From positions 62,001 through 126,000 of the forward strand of contig NZ_SPEY01000017.1 of NCBI RefSeq assembly GCF_009360615.1: a DNA stretch of 64,000 nucleotides, written 5' to 3'. Origin of the DNA: Comamonas sp. Lineage in GTDB: Bacteria > Pseudomonadota > Gammaproteobacteria > Burkholderiales > Burkholderiaceae_C. Positions 25,906-34,290 of the stretch are shown here, piece after piece (the first letter of the stretch is position 1; every line of letters starts with the position of its first letter). The notes below the pieces were generated by a model. That model was not told the origin of the DNA and did not search any database. It saw only the letters and a list, made by a program, of their open reading frames with translations. A program made the translations under genes and the position numbers.

Positions 25906-26973
25906 TTATGCAACCGATACGAAAGTATCTTCAATCTGCTGATTTGCTTCTGGTAAAGGAATACCTATATTCTTAAAAATCAAATTAGAAGATAGAATAA
26001 TATTCTGCCTAGCTTTAGAAATCCTACCGGATATTACACATCGTCCCTGCCACTGCGGATCAGTTCTGGACCAATTGATATGTTGTAATCGTTCAACATA
26101 CTGCATCCAGTCGGTAGGTCGGTTTTTTATTAAATAACATCCCACTTCTGCTATTGCTAGCCAAATAACACTATGCGCATGTACAAAAGAATCTCTAAGC
26201 TCCACTGGCTCTATATGCAGTTTACCCAGATTAGCCCATTGTTGTATGTTGATACTTACTTCCTGCCAGAAGGTATGAATGATTTCTGGATTGTCTGAGA
26301 TTTTTTCCTCTTTGAGCATCGTTTTAGTCACTTGGTAGATTCCACTAAATGTGAAAAACATCTTGGACTTGGATGGTAAATTTGTTCTTTCGTAATCCAC
26401 ATATTCTTTAAAAAGTGGTACGGAATCTATCACCTCTCGTGTTACTTTATTTAGTCTATCTCTATGGTTGAAAAGCAATTTAATGGATTGTGCCGGTTTA
26501 GTTGCATTAATATTAATATCAGCAAATACTTGTTGAGCAGCTTCAATACTACCGTTGCTATAAAGCATTACCGCTATATATTCATCACCAAGGTATTTTG
26601 AAATTTTTACTGCTTCCTCAATAGCTGCACGTCTATGCTGACCATCAAAAAGACGTACATCGGCATCAAGGGATATTTTTAAACGCCCTAGATTGACAGT
26701 GCCATCAAACCGTTCAAAATTTACCTCACCGGCACTTATATACGCAACAAGAGGAGGTAGAATATAGGAATCTGGATTATCCACCATATATTTCACGATT
26801 TGTGACACTCGAGCTTTATTAAGTATTCTTTGACTTCTCTGCTCAACTGGAAGCTGTGTATTTTCTTCCCTTAGAAACTTTGATAAAACTTTCAAAGGAA
26901 CCTGTATTAGATAGTTTCCTTTTCTACCCTGAATGCCTGAAAGTGCTGCAAATGAAAAATAGTTCTCGCTCAT
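25906..26973 (-). CDS. DndB-like DGQHR-domain protein
   Basis: 355 residues from the ATG with AAGGA upstream; the longer frame to 27048 would overlap the gene before it. The chain contains the hallmark FDGQHRR (about 115-121) and later HAHSVIW, as in DndB and related DGQHR-domain proteins. DndB acts as a regulator or ATPase in DNA phosphorothioation systems. No dndC, dndD or dndE is next to it, so it is an orphan here. Immediately downstream of the small gene at 27014-27169. Confidence 0.75.
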   Translation of the reverse strand: MSENYFSFAALSGIQGRKGNYLIQVPLKVLSKFLREENTQLPVEQRSQRILNKARVSQIVKYMVDNPDSYILPPLVAYISAGEVNFERFDGTVNLGRLKISLDADVRLFDGQHRRAAIEEAVKISKYLGDEYIAVMLYSNGSIEAAQQVFADININATKPAQSIKLLFNHRDRLNKVTREVIDSVPLFKEYVDYERTNLPSKSKMFFTFSGIYQVTKTMLKEEKISDNPEIIHTFWQEVSINIQQWANLGKLHIEPVELRDSFVHAHSVIWLAIAEVGCYLIKNRPTDWMQYVERLQHINWSRTDPQWQGRCVISGRISKARQNIILSSNLIFKNIGIPLPEANQQIEDTFVSVA

Positions 26974-27013
26974 AATAATTCCTTCAATTTCATAAATTTT
27001 TGAATGCTTTGTA

Positions 27014-27169
27014 TCAATCTTCAATCCAAAACTTAAATTTAGGAACATTAGCTTTAACTTTCACAACACTATTTGGACCCATAAAAATAATTTGTTTTTC
27101 GTGTTCTACAAGTTGACGATCACTAAAACGGTTTTCATTAGGTACAAAGTTAAGAGGATTTTTTGACAT
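27014..27169 (-). CDS. Small basic protein (51 residues)
   Basis: 51 residues from the inner ATG, which has GGAG 7-8 nt upstream; the longer frame adds an implausible N-terminus that runs through the promoter motif. Chain is Asn/Lys-rich with no motif. First gene of a unit with the DndB-like gene. The plasmid motif AAGTAT...GCGGTATATG lies about 35 nt upstream of this start, which supports the start choice. Confidence 0.55.
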   Translation of the reverse strand: MSKNPLNFVPNENRFSDRQLVEHEKQIIFMGPNSVVKVKANVPKFKFWIED

Positions 27170-27202
27170 TACGATCTCCAAAGTTATATATACAATATAC
27201 AA

Positions 27203-27227
27203 CATATACCGCAATAAAAACATACTT
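27203..27227 (-). promoter_or_regulatory. AAGTATTGC-N6-TGCGGTATAT motif, copy 1
   Basis: On the minus strand this reads AAGTATGTTTTTATTG then CGGTATATG, 34 nt upstream of the small basic gene. One of seven copies of a shared upstream motif in the window. Confidence 0.6.
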
Positions 27228-27404
27228 TAAATTATTAATTATTGTAAAAGATGCACCGAACTAAATGCAAGTTATTGATATTTTTTGTTTATTATAATTT
27301 TAAAAATTTTAATTGTTCAGAAATTTACGACTTAGATTATTTTAAACTTAAAAAAAGCTTTAAGCGATTTCTAATACTTAGATTTCCCTTAAAGCTAATT
27401 TGTA
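27228..27404. other. AT-rich spacer
   Basis: Between the promoter motif of one minus-strand unit and the end of the next. A 70-codon plus-strand frame (27251-27463) has a shadow-like composition and overlaps the gene that ends at 27405. Nothing else seen. Confidence 0.4.
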
Positions 27405-28835
27405 TTAGTAAGCATAAGAACGTAGTACTTCATCGAAATAACCTTCGTAATCCGCGCATTTAGTCATCGATAAATCTACTTCATTACCTACGATAATTGT
27501 ATGATAAAAAGATCGGTCGGGCTGGTTATCCGAACCTATTAAAACATAACTGTCACCAACTCTTTGGAGTACAAAACCGATGTCACTAAACATCGTATCA
27601 TTACAGTCAAGTCCAACAAGGATATGGCAATTTATCAACAACTCTTTTACGAAATCTTTAGAAAGCGATCCATAAGAATATCCTGCCTTGAGATAATTAG
27701 CCTCATTTTCAAATCGCATAAATGCACGAAATACATCCAATTTCCTAATATCATCGATCCCGCAATCCAAATTATTGATATAACGGTCCACATTACCGGA
27801 ATAAGAACAATTCCAATTCATGCTGTTAAAGATCAAGCTATACCCAATCGCATAACTCAAATCAGATGTATTGTTTTGAAAGCTTTTAGACTGGAAAAAA
27901 CTGAAAATTGCTTCTACATACTTACGATTCTTAATACAACCTTTGAGACCAATTTTCATGAACTCCTTGAATAGCAGATGAATATCATGAAATTTGCAAT
28001 TACGTGCAACCTTCGAAAAGAACTGGAGCCATGGAATGAAGGTTTTTTTATCCTGCGATAATTGCTGTAGTGTTAAATGATCACAACTTATAAAAAACGC
28101 AATGTCGCTGTTATCGAATCGGGCTTGATCATCAATATTTGATAATATCAATTTAGCGAAGGACGATTTAGACAAAAAATTGCTTGTCTCTATAACTTTC
28201 AACAGTTCTGGCGAGATATGGATAAATTTTGCCATAGCCAAATGATTAGGTAAGAATTTATTATAAATTTTAATGGCTTCTGAATGGATCGTTAAATTTA
28301 GAAGTGTACTGATTCTTATTTTATCCGGCACATACGGGAATACTTCTGACAACGGCTTTAACGAAAATAATTTATCTTGGAAGAATGAGTGAAGCATTGA
28401 AACAAGACAAGCAAATTTTTCTAAATTTAATGAAACCAATTTATTATTTATAAAATTCAGTATTTTATTATTGGTAATTTTAGTTCTACGATAGTTCAAA
28501 TAATCATAACAAGTCGTTATTTTTTTAAATATGGCTTCTGTGAAATATGTTTTCCACTTTAATAAATTGTGTTCATGGTCAAGCATCTCCTCAAAATTTG
28601 AAGAATGTCTCGTATCAAATACAACACGTCCAGATTCGATAAATAATGGGATGTGGCAATTACTGAGTTCAACCTCCTCCCAGACTCCAAATGCATTTTT
28701 CTCTTGAATAGTCAAACACTTATTTTGAGAAATTTGAATTTTCCACAAATCAAATAAAGCCACTTCATTAGAATTGGAAAAACTAATACTTTCTTGAATT
28801 TCTAATCGCTCTAAGAATTGATCTAATAAGCTCAT
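27405..28835 (-). CDS. Large protein of unknown function
   Basis: 476 residues, mostly helical in appearance, no membrane segment, no motif I recognise. AAGGG upstream supports the start, which overlaps the stop of the preceding gene by 4 bp. Last gene of a four-gene operon (30.6 to 27.4 kb) that also encodes a secreted protein, a membrane-anchored protein and a protein with an AcrVA2-like end. Confidence 0.6.
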   Translation of the reverse strand: MSLLDQFLERLEIQESISFSNSNEVALFDLWKIQISQNKCLTIQEKNAFGVWEEVELSNCHIPLFIESGRVVFDTRHSSNFEEMLDHEHNLLKWKTYFTEAIFKKITTCYDYLNYRRTKITNNKILNFINNKLVSLNLEKFACLVSMLHSFFQDKLFSLKPLSEVFPYVPDKIRISTLLNLTIHSEAIKIYNKFLPNHLAMAKFIHISPELLKVIETSNFLSKSSFAKLILSNIDDQARFDNSDIAFFISCDHLTLQQLSQDKKTFIPWLQFFSKVARNCKFHDIHLLFKEFMKIGLKGCIKNRKYVEAIFSFFQSKSFQNNTSDLSYAIGYSLIFNSMNWNCSYSGNVDRYINNLDCGIDDIRKLDVFRAFMRFENEANYLKAGYSYGSLSKDFVKELLINCHILVGLDCNDTMFSDIGFVLQRVGDSYVLIGSDNQPDRSFYHTIIVGNEVDLSMTKCADYEGYFDEVLRSYAY

Positions 28836-29182
28836 TTTAACCCTTTCAATTGCTCTTTCATTATTTCAACATTACGTCTAGTATTTTCAATAGATTTCTT
28901 TTCAGCACTAGAAAGACCCGTATGTTTATCATCGAATTCTACATTTATATCTGAATATCCGCCATACCCTTTTTGTACTGCATCGAACATTGCCTTATTA
29001 TAATTACTAGATGAGTTAATAATCTCCGTCTGTGACTTACTTGCTAATTCACGCATCTTGAGTATGCTCTTATTTTTTTCAGATTCACTATAGTAAGGAG
29101 CTTCATTATTAACTTGGGCTTGACAAACACAACAGATAAATCCAAGCGAAATAAATAAATTTTTTTTATAATTCAAAATCAT
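28832..29182 (-). CDS. Small secreted protein
   Basis: 116 residues from the ATG with GGAG upstream (an ATG 12 bp earlier overlaps that site). Signal peptide with a Cys-containing core and a likely cut after CQA. The mature part is Lys/Glu/Ser-rich and helical. No family recognised. Third gene of the four-gene operon. Confidence 0.55.
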   Translation of the reverse strand: MILNYKKNLFISLGFICCVCQAQVNNEAPYYSESEKNKSILKMRELASKSQTEIINSSSNYNKAMFDAVQKGYGGYSDINVEFDDKHTGLSSAEKKSIENTRRNVEIMKEQLKGLK

Positions 29183-29183
29183 A

Positions 29184-29822
29184 TTATTCTCCATTTAGTA
29201 CCGGCAAACCGCGAATCTCGTAAGTATAGACCCCTACATTCTTCTTCTGTTCAAATTTTGCATCGGATATAAGCTGAAAATTGTAATTTTTCTTGAAATT
29301 CTCTCCATTCTTCAATTGGACCATTTTCTGCATTTCATCTTCTGATAATTGTTGCGAAAAAACAGTTTGAGCAAGTACTGCGGAGTAGATAGCCCAACTT
29401 TTCTTTGCTACTACAGCCTCCTCAGTGACTTGACTTCCTACGATCTGCATTACTAATTTAATATTCGTAGCTTTATCATTAAAACCCGTCACGGAATATT
29501 GAAGGGTTTTCTTGCTTTTTTGATTTGGGATTTCTATTTCCGATGTACTACAACCGTATAAGTTTTTTTCAGCATCTAAGAGCGTATAAGGGGTTGTTAC
29601 GACATTTGCATTAGCTAACGCGGCACAAGCACTTGATGGTATGGCACCCCATACCCGATCGCTTTCACTAACGGGTCGTTTTAAATTTTGAGTGTTTATA
29701 GACGTAGTATCTTTTAAAGGTTTGCCAGTAAGATATATTTTATAGCCGCAAAAGACTGTAAATATAATCACTGGAATACCAACAGTACTCACTATCACTA
29801 TTTTCTTTGTCTTTTCTTTCAT
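29184..29822 (-). CDS. Membrane-anchored periplasmic protein
   Basis: 212 residues from the inner ATG (GAGAG upstream). One N-terminal membrane segment, then a domain with two Cys (A-C-A-A and Y-G-C-S) that could form a disulphide, facing the periplasm. No family recognised. Second gene of the four-gene operon. Confidence 0.55.
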   Translation of the reverse strand: MKEKTKKIVIVSTVGIPVIIFTVFCGYKIYLTGKPLKDTTSINTQNLKRPVSESDRVWGAIPSSACAALANANVVTTPYTLLDAEKNLYGCSTSEIEIPNQKSKKTLQYSVTGFNDKATNIKLVMQIVGSQVTEEAVVAKKSWAIYSAVLAQTVFSQQLSEDEMQKMVQLKNGENFKKNYNFQLISDAKFEQKKNVGVYTYEIRGLPVLNGE

Positions 29823-29829
29823 AAGGCTC

Positions 29830-30630
29830 TCAATCATTCATCCAAATTGGCTGTATCCATTTAATCAACTTGCGTTCTCGCCCATTGGGAAGTTTTTCTT
29901 TATAAGTATGCCAATGAGCTTTACGCCATTTCCCTTCTTTAAATTTATGTTGCTCTATCTTTTCCTCGAATCTGAAACCTAGATAATCGGTACCATTCTG
30001 AGTAATAACATCCTGCTTATGCAAAAATTCGCTTAGAACATACAGAAGAACATAAAATACAAAGGCAATATTGCCCCAATCAGGGATTGCCTTTAAGTCC
30101 TGAAATGGATTGAACTTCTCTACGGTCGGTAGTGGAATAGAGAAATATTTTGAATACCGCCCATCATTAGAAAATAGTGAAATATTGAGTGAATACTGAT
30201 TAGCTATCCCCTCATCTAAACAGTCCTTACAAAATAGAATTCCATCATAATTGCCAAACTTCTGATTAACCAGAATTGCTTGTGAGGGAAAAGCGAAAAG
30301 TAATTCTGGACTTATATAGTCTAAAAGACTTGTTTGATAGATGAAGTCCATTACAGACTCAGACACAACAACTGTGCGAGGATTCATGGACCAAACAAAT
30401 AATGAATGGATGAAGTCTAAATTTTTATATGGTAGCCCGAGTAAACTATCATCAATTTTATTTATATATTTTTCATAGTAGGAATAAAAAATGAAACTAG
30501 GAACGATGAAAGATTTATTATTATCAATAGCTTGCTCAACTTTCCACAAGCCAATCATCTTCTCCACATTTGGGATTTTACTGTTAATTTCTAAAACTGC
30601 CTCATAAATATTCATAATAATATAATGCAT
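29830..30630 (-). CDS. Protein with AcrVA2-like C-terminal motif
   Basis: 266 residues (an ATG 15 bp downstream is also possible; neither has a clear ribosome-binding site). The last 35 residues read KWRKAHWHTYKEK...GRERKLIKWIQPIW, close to the C-terminal motif R-x-G-H-W-H-x-Y-W...R-x-x-W-Q-P of the anti-CRISPR AcrVA2, which blocks Cas12a production. A hydrophobic helix precedes it, as in AcrVA2. The N-terminal half is dissimilar by eye. Many plasmid and phage proteins carry this motif, so an anti-CRISPR role is unproven. First gene of its operon. Confidence 0.5.
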   Translation of the reverse strand: MHYIIMNIYEAVLEINSKIPNVEKMIGLWKVEQAIDNNKSFIVPSFIFYSYYEKYINKIDDSLLGLPYKNLDFIHSLFVWSMNPRTVVVSESVMDFIYQTSLLDYISPELLFAFPSQAILVNQKFGNYDGILFCKDCLDEGIANQYSLNISLFSNDGRYSKYFSIPLPTVEKFNPFQDLKAIPDWGNIAFVFYVLLYVLSEFLHKQDVITQNGTDYLGFRFEEKIEQHKFKEGKWRKAHWHTYKEKLPNGRERKLIKWIQPIWMND

Positions 30631-30795
30631 ATTGATTTAATTTATTATAATAAATTAAAGTTTATTATTAAAGTATTATTTTATTAATAAATAATTAATT
30701 ATATTAATAATAAAATTCACAACTCGATCTGGCTTACCACATAGATACACATTGAGATTTGTGAGAAAAATGCCAAAAAAAATGTCAACTCTACG

Positions 30796-30824
30796 TTGTC
30801 TAAAAATTAATATTAGACTAAAAT
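30796..30824 (+). promoter_or_regulatory. Promoter of cassette 1
   Basis: TTGTCT (30796-30801), 17-bp spacer, TAAAAT (30819-30824). Transcription should begin near 30831, at TGAAGAATAC, a sequence that also follows the promoters of the other two cassettes. Confidence 0.7.
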
Positions 30825-30830
30825 TAATTT

Positions 30831-30950
30831 TGAAGAATACTCATATTAAGTTGTTTTTCATCAGTTTCTTTCCTTACAAAATTTTTTGTATGGATAGCTG
30901 ATGATTGCAAATGCATTCTTCCGTTATCCGTACGCCAACGGAGTCTTAAA
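30831..30950 (+). ncRNA. Structured 5' leader, cassette 1
   Basis: First stem: CATCAG (30859) with CTGATG (30898), and after a 3-base bulge CTTTCC (30868) with GGATAG (30892). Second hairpin: TCCGTT (30920) with AACGGA (30937) around the loop ATCCGTACGCC. This hairpin contains the GGAG ribosome-binding site (30940-30943), 7 nt before the ATG. GGATA of the first stem could instead pair with TATCC in the loop of the second, which gives two exclusive folds, as in a riboswitch or thermometer. Confidence 0.7.
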
Positions 30951-31307
30951 ATGTCTAATTCAGCTCAAACTACATCTATCAATTTCACTAAGATTAAAAA
31001 CACTTTAGCTCTTAATGAATTTGATTTACCGATACTTGGGGAACAAGGTTTGAATGCTTTAATGCATACTGATCTAAACCTTAAGCTAGAAGATGTTTTC
31101 TTCTGCTATATAGCTCCTGAACAAGCTAAACCATTGAAAGACTATATCAATGGTTTTTCACGACCAGAAGAAAGAGAGTTTTTAAATGATTACGTCAACT
31201 GGCGCACAAATGCACCTAGAGATTGTTTTTCTTACTCAACAGTAAGAATCACTGCTGCACTACATCATTTGGAAAAAGTTGATATGTACTTAACATATCG
31301 TTATTAA
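30951..31307 (+). CDS. Cassette 1 protein of unknown function
   Basis: 118 residues, soluble. The last 50 residues (R-x-E-E-R-E-F-L-N-D-Y-V-N-W-R-T ... LEKVDMYLTY) align with the end of the cassette 3 protein (YNLLVDWVKFRT ... LKLAESYLTY), so the two are paralogues in that part. No known family. The gene has its own promoter, structured leader and terminator. Confidence 0.65.
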   Translation: MSNSAQTTSINFTKIKNTLALNEFDLPILGEQGLNALMHTDLNLKLEDVFFCYIAPEQAKPLKDYINGFSRPEEREFLNDYVNWRTNAPRDCFSYSTVRITAALHHLEKVDMYLTYRY

Positions 31308-31345
31308 ACAATGCCTTATCCGCATTATTAATATTTAATAAAATT

Positions 31346-31378
31346 AGCCACTTAGAATTTTTCTATTTGGCTTTTTTT
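31346..31378 (+). terminator. Terminator of cassette 1
   Basis: AGCCA-CT-TAGAA and TTCTA-TT-TGGCT arms with a 2x2 internal loop and a run of T. Same structure as the terminators of cassettes 2 and 3. Confidence 0.75.
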
Positions 31379-31395
31379 ACACTTAAAACAAACAT

Positions 31396-31424
31396 TTGCC
31401 TAATATTTAAACTTCTATTAATAT
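31396..31424 (+). promoter_or_regulatory. Promoter of cassette 2
   Basis: TTGCCT (31396-31401), 17-bp spacer, TAATAT (31419-31424), followed by the shared TGAAGAATAC at the expected start of the RNA. Confidence 0.7.
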
Positions 31425-31430
31425 AAACAT

Positions 31431-31548
31431 TGAAGAATACCTTTCTATTCTCATCAGATTCTATCCTTACATTTTTTAATTTAAAGTTCGGATAGCTGAT
31501 GATCGCTCAAGCGTTTCTTCCGTTATCCGTACGCCAACGGAGTTCAAT
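31431..31548 (+). ncRNA. Structured 5' leader, cassette 2
   Basis: Same fold as in cassette 1: CATCAG (31452) with CTGATG (31496), CTATCC (31461) with GGATAG (31490), then TCCGTT (31519) with AACGGA (31536) around the identical loop ATCCGTACGCC. The buried GGAG (31539-31542) lies 6 nt before the ATG. Here CTATCC pairs perfectly with GGATAG, where cassette 1 has one mismatch. GAATA and TATTC at the 5' end add a small extra hairpin. Confidence 0.7.
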
Positions 31549-31743
31549 ATGCTTTTTTTCTTACTTTCTGAATCAGACATCGCAAAATTTATTTGCCGTG
31601 ACTATGACAATATTCCTGTCTCTAAGAGAAATCAGTTTACATCTCTTGAAGAAGCAGAACTAGCTAAGAAAAGGGATGCCAAGCATCACCTTAAGATTCT
31701 AAAATTATTGCGCAATGGTGGTTATTCTATCATTGACCTATAA
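31549..31743 (+). CDS. Cassette 2 protein of unknown function
   Basis: 64 residues, basic, probably helical, unlike the other two cassette proteins except for size class and position. The start is fixed by the GGAG in the leader hairpin. No family recognised. Own promoter, leader and terminator. Confidence 0.55.
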   Translation: MLFFLLSESDIAKFICRDYDNIPVSKRNQFTSLEEAELAKKRDAKHHLKILKLLRNGGYSIIDL

Positions 31744-31785
31744 TTTTGATACAACGACTAAACATCGCTGTATAACTACCATAAA

Positions 31786-31823
31786 AGCCACTTAGAATTC
31801 TTCTATTTGGCTTTTTCTTTTTT
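31786..31823 (+). terminator. Terminator of cassette 2
   Basis: AGCCA-CT-TAGAA and TTCTA-TT-TGGCT with a 3-base loop and T-rich tail; stem identical to that of cassette 1. Confidence 0.75.
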
Positions 31824-31847
31824 CAAACAGCCTGATGTTTGAAATAT

Positions 31848-31876
31848 TTGCCTAATATTAAAAGTTGAATTAATAT
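31848..31876 (+). promoter_or_regulatory. Promoter of cassette 3
   Basis: TTGCCT (31848-31853), 17-bp spacer, TAATAT (31871-31876), followed by ATGAAGAAAT at the expected RNA start. Confidence 0.7.
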
Positions 31877-31881
31877 TACAA

Positions 31882-32006
31882 ATGAAGAAATCAATTTTTT
31901 TGTGATTCTTATCAGATTCTATCCTTACTATAATTTTTTATGTATGGATAGCTGATGATCGCTCAATGCTTTCTTCCGTTATCCGTACGCCAACGGAGTT
32001 CTTCTC
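31882..32006 (+). ncRNA. Structured 5' leader, cassette 3
   Basis: Same fold: ATCAG (31911) with CTGAT (31952), CTATCC (31919) with GGATAG (31946), TCCGTT (31975) with AACGGA (31992) around the identical loop ATCCGTACGCC. The C of CATCAG is replaced by T, which changes a C-G pair to U-G and keeps the helix. GGAG (31995-31998) lies 8 nt before the ATG. A longer 5' hairpin (AAGAAATCA with TGATTCTT) precedes it. Confidence 0.7.
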
Positions 32007-32558
32007 ATGCAAAAGTTAAACGCTACCAAAACTGTCAATACGCAATCAATCATTAATCTAATTAATGGCGGTATTCACTTCCCTAAAATGAAGAATGTTT
32101 TTGTTGTTAATGAGCATAGTTCTTGCCCAGATCACAACAATAACCTACAAGTTTATAAGGACTTAAATGCTGTATATTTTGCAATGCAGTTCAGAGGAAA
32201 AATGAAAACCTGTGCAGCATGTACAGTTACTCAGAATCCTTCTGTTGATAAGCGTGCGCCAATCAATACGATTCGCCTTTCTCGAGACGGAAACGAAGTA
32301 TATACGCAAAGTCTATTTGCTTATAATAAGGAGTTTGATGTCAAAGTTCGTCAAACTGCTGCACTTCCTAAGTTTCAAGATAGTGGATTAACTCAAGCAG
32401 AATATAATCTTCTTGTTGATTGGGTTAAATTCAGAACTGATCGCGAAACCTCCAATCTTGTTCACAAACGTGGATTAGGTTTGGTTAAGATTAATTCTGT
32501 TTTGAAATTAGCTGAATCTTATCTAACATACGAAATAAGTGCTAAAAACACTTATTAA
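32007..32558 (+). CDS. Cassette 3 protein of unknown function
   Basis: 183 residues, soluble. Two Cys pairs (CPDHNN and CAAC, about 34-70) could bind zinc. The C-terminal 55 residues are paralogous to the end of the cassette 1 protein. No known family. The start is fixed by the leader GGAG. Confidence 0.65.
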   Translation: MQKLNATKTVNTQSIINLINGGIHFPKMKNVFVVNEHSSCPDHNNNLQVYKDLNAVYFAMQFRGKMKTCAACTVTQNPSVDKRAPINTIRLSRDGNEVYTQSLFAYNKEFDVKVRQTAALPKFQDSGLTQAEYNLLVDWVKFRTDRETSNLVHKRGLGLVKINSVLKLAESYLTYEISAKNTY

Positions 32559-32569
32559 TTAATAATAAA

Positions 32570-32602
32570 AGCCTTTTAGAATTTTCTAATTGGCTTTTTT
32601 TT
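32570..32602 (+). terminator. Terminator of cassette 3
   Basis: AGCC-TT-TTAGAA and TTCTAA-TT-GGCT, then eight T. The internal loop is kept although bases differ from the other two copies. Confidence 0.75.
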
Positions 32603-32770
32603 CACCGGCAAGTTTGTGAGGGCGATAAAAAACATTATGCTTAATTACAATCAAGTATCAGAATTTAAAAATTATTTTTTATGTGAAATACCATACATAA
32701 AATTGTAAGTTACAAATTTATGTATGGTGATTATATTTTATTTTTGAATTTAAAAATCCCAGTCTTACAC

Positions 32771-34189
32771 CTAGTCCGTTTCTTCTATTGTTTCAACCAA
32801 ACCTAATTTTGATGCTAGTTTTAATATTCTAGGATTTTCTCGTAATTGAACTGGTACAAAATTATAAAGAGTTTTGTCTTGCTCCAAAGCTATCAGACAT
32901 TGTTCAACTGTACGCATATCAGTTGGTACCAACTTTAAGACATCAGGGATTTGTTTTATGGCAATAAGAAAGAATTCATTGCAATGCAGTTTTTTGGGTA
33001 TACCATAAATTGCATGAGGATTTTGCAAAATAGCATTCCTACATAGGACCTCATCAATAACATCTTCTGGCACGTATGAAATCGCTTCACCATTTTGTGC
33101 AATAGCTAATGATGGTATTTCATTATCTCGATAAGGTGTAGGTACATATTTAAGGGATAATCCGTCATTAGAAACCGCAACTTTATATAATTCATCATTC
33201 TTCAAATGATTAGGTACCGCCCCCAATGCCATTCCGCAGCGAGCTACTGCATCTGTACATAAATCTTTAGTTCTAAACTTAGATGGAATTCCATACAACA
33301 TCATTGGATTACAATTGATCAGTCGATGGCTAAGATTTGCGTTAAACAAATCCTCCGGCACATGGTGTAAAGTTTCGTACTTATTTAGAAATGGTGCTAT
33401 CTCAAAAATCATTTCTTTTGTGATTTTTTCGTACGGTACTTTGCTAAAGGAAGATTCATCTTTGCGCACACTCATTATTACTAGATCGACATCAAATTCT
33501 TTAACTGGCAATAAATCCAGTATGGCTTGCACTTCTTCTTTTTCACATTTCTGAATAGCTTCTTTTATTATTTTAAGATCGATAAATTTAGTTGGGAAAC
33601 TAAATATTTCTCTATAATTTCTTTGCAATGCCGTAATACAGATCGATGCCGTACGCCATATTTCTGGTATACATGCCAAGGTAAAATGTGGAGACTCCAT
33701 GGCAAGTAAACATAGTTCACGATCCTCTTGGTCCCTTAATAGAATGCTTAATATTTTGGGATTACATACACATAATTTTTTTATAAAAGCACGATCACTC
33801 TTAAGTATTTGAGGTAAGTAGATGATGTTTCTATGATCAAGAATTACAAACTTTTCACAAATCAATTGAGTTTTATTTTCTTCATCGAGCTTACTTAACA
33901 ACGGTTCATTGATTTGAGAACTAACCCAAGGCATTCGCTCCTGAGGAATAGTCAGCAAATTTGTACTTAACAATTGGCAAGCAGCTAGACAAGATAAGTT
34001 ATCTAACTTTGAGAATGGAATGTTAGATAAACACCCATCTTGCGCAACAATGATATGCATTGCAACACGTTGGGATACAAACAATTCAGGTATGTCCTTG
34101 ATCAAGCACTGCCCACTTTGGATGTCTGCGATGATCTCATGTTCAATATCTTTTATTTTCTTAAAAAGTTCTTTATAAGATAAATCCAT
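32771..34189 (-). CDS. DUF4116-like repeat protein
   Basis: 472 residues from the inner ATG; a GTG start 18 bp earlier is also possible, and neither has a clear ribosome-binding site. The second half has tandem units of about 25-45 residues with the pattern A-x-x-x-G-x-A-x-x-x-V/I-P-x-x-x-R/K-x-x-E-x-x-x-x-A, as in DUF4116 proteins of mobile elements and amoeba-linked bacteria. Probably a helical repeat scaffold. Single gene. Confidence 0.65.
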   Translation of the reverse strand: MDLSYKELFKKIKDIEHEIIADIQSGQCLIKDIPELFVSQRVAMHIIVAQDGCLSNIPFSKLDNLSCLAACQLLSTNLLTIPQERMPWVSSQINEPLLSKLDEENKTQLICEKFVILDHRNIIYLPQILKSDRAFIKKLCVCNPKILSILLRDQEDRELCLLAMESPHFTLACIPEIWRTASICITALQRNYREIFSFPTKFIDLKIIKEAIQKCEKEEVQAILDLLPVKEFDVDLVIMSVRKDESSFSKVPYEKITKEMIFEIAPFLNKYETLHHVPEDLFNANLSHRLINCNPMMLYGIPSKFRTKDLCTDAVARCGMALGAVPNHLKNDELYKVAVSNDGLSLKYVPTPYRDNEIPSLAIAQNGEAISYVPEDVIDEVLCRNAILQNPHAIYGIPKKLHCNEFFLIAIKQIPDVLKLVPTDMRTVEQCLIALEQDKTLYNFVPVQLRENPRILKLASKLGLVETIEETD

Positions 34190-34290
34190 AAGGAGTACCA
34201 AAATCACAATAATATACAGGTTTAATTATACAAAATTTTAATATTCAACATATAATAAAAGAAATGTTTTATTAAAAATGAGCTAATATT

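Noticed and set aside
27251-27463. Plus-strand 70-codon frame
   Set aside because: AT-driven composition and overlap with the end of a well-supported minus-strand gene.
30898-30904. CTGATGA in the cassette leaders as a hammerhead ribozyme core
   Set aside because: The GAAA part and the required stem order are missing; the bases are explained by pairing with the upstream CATCAG.
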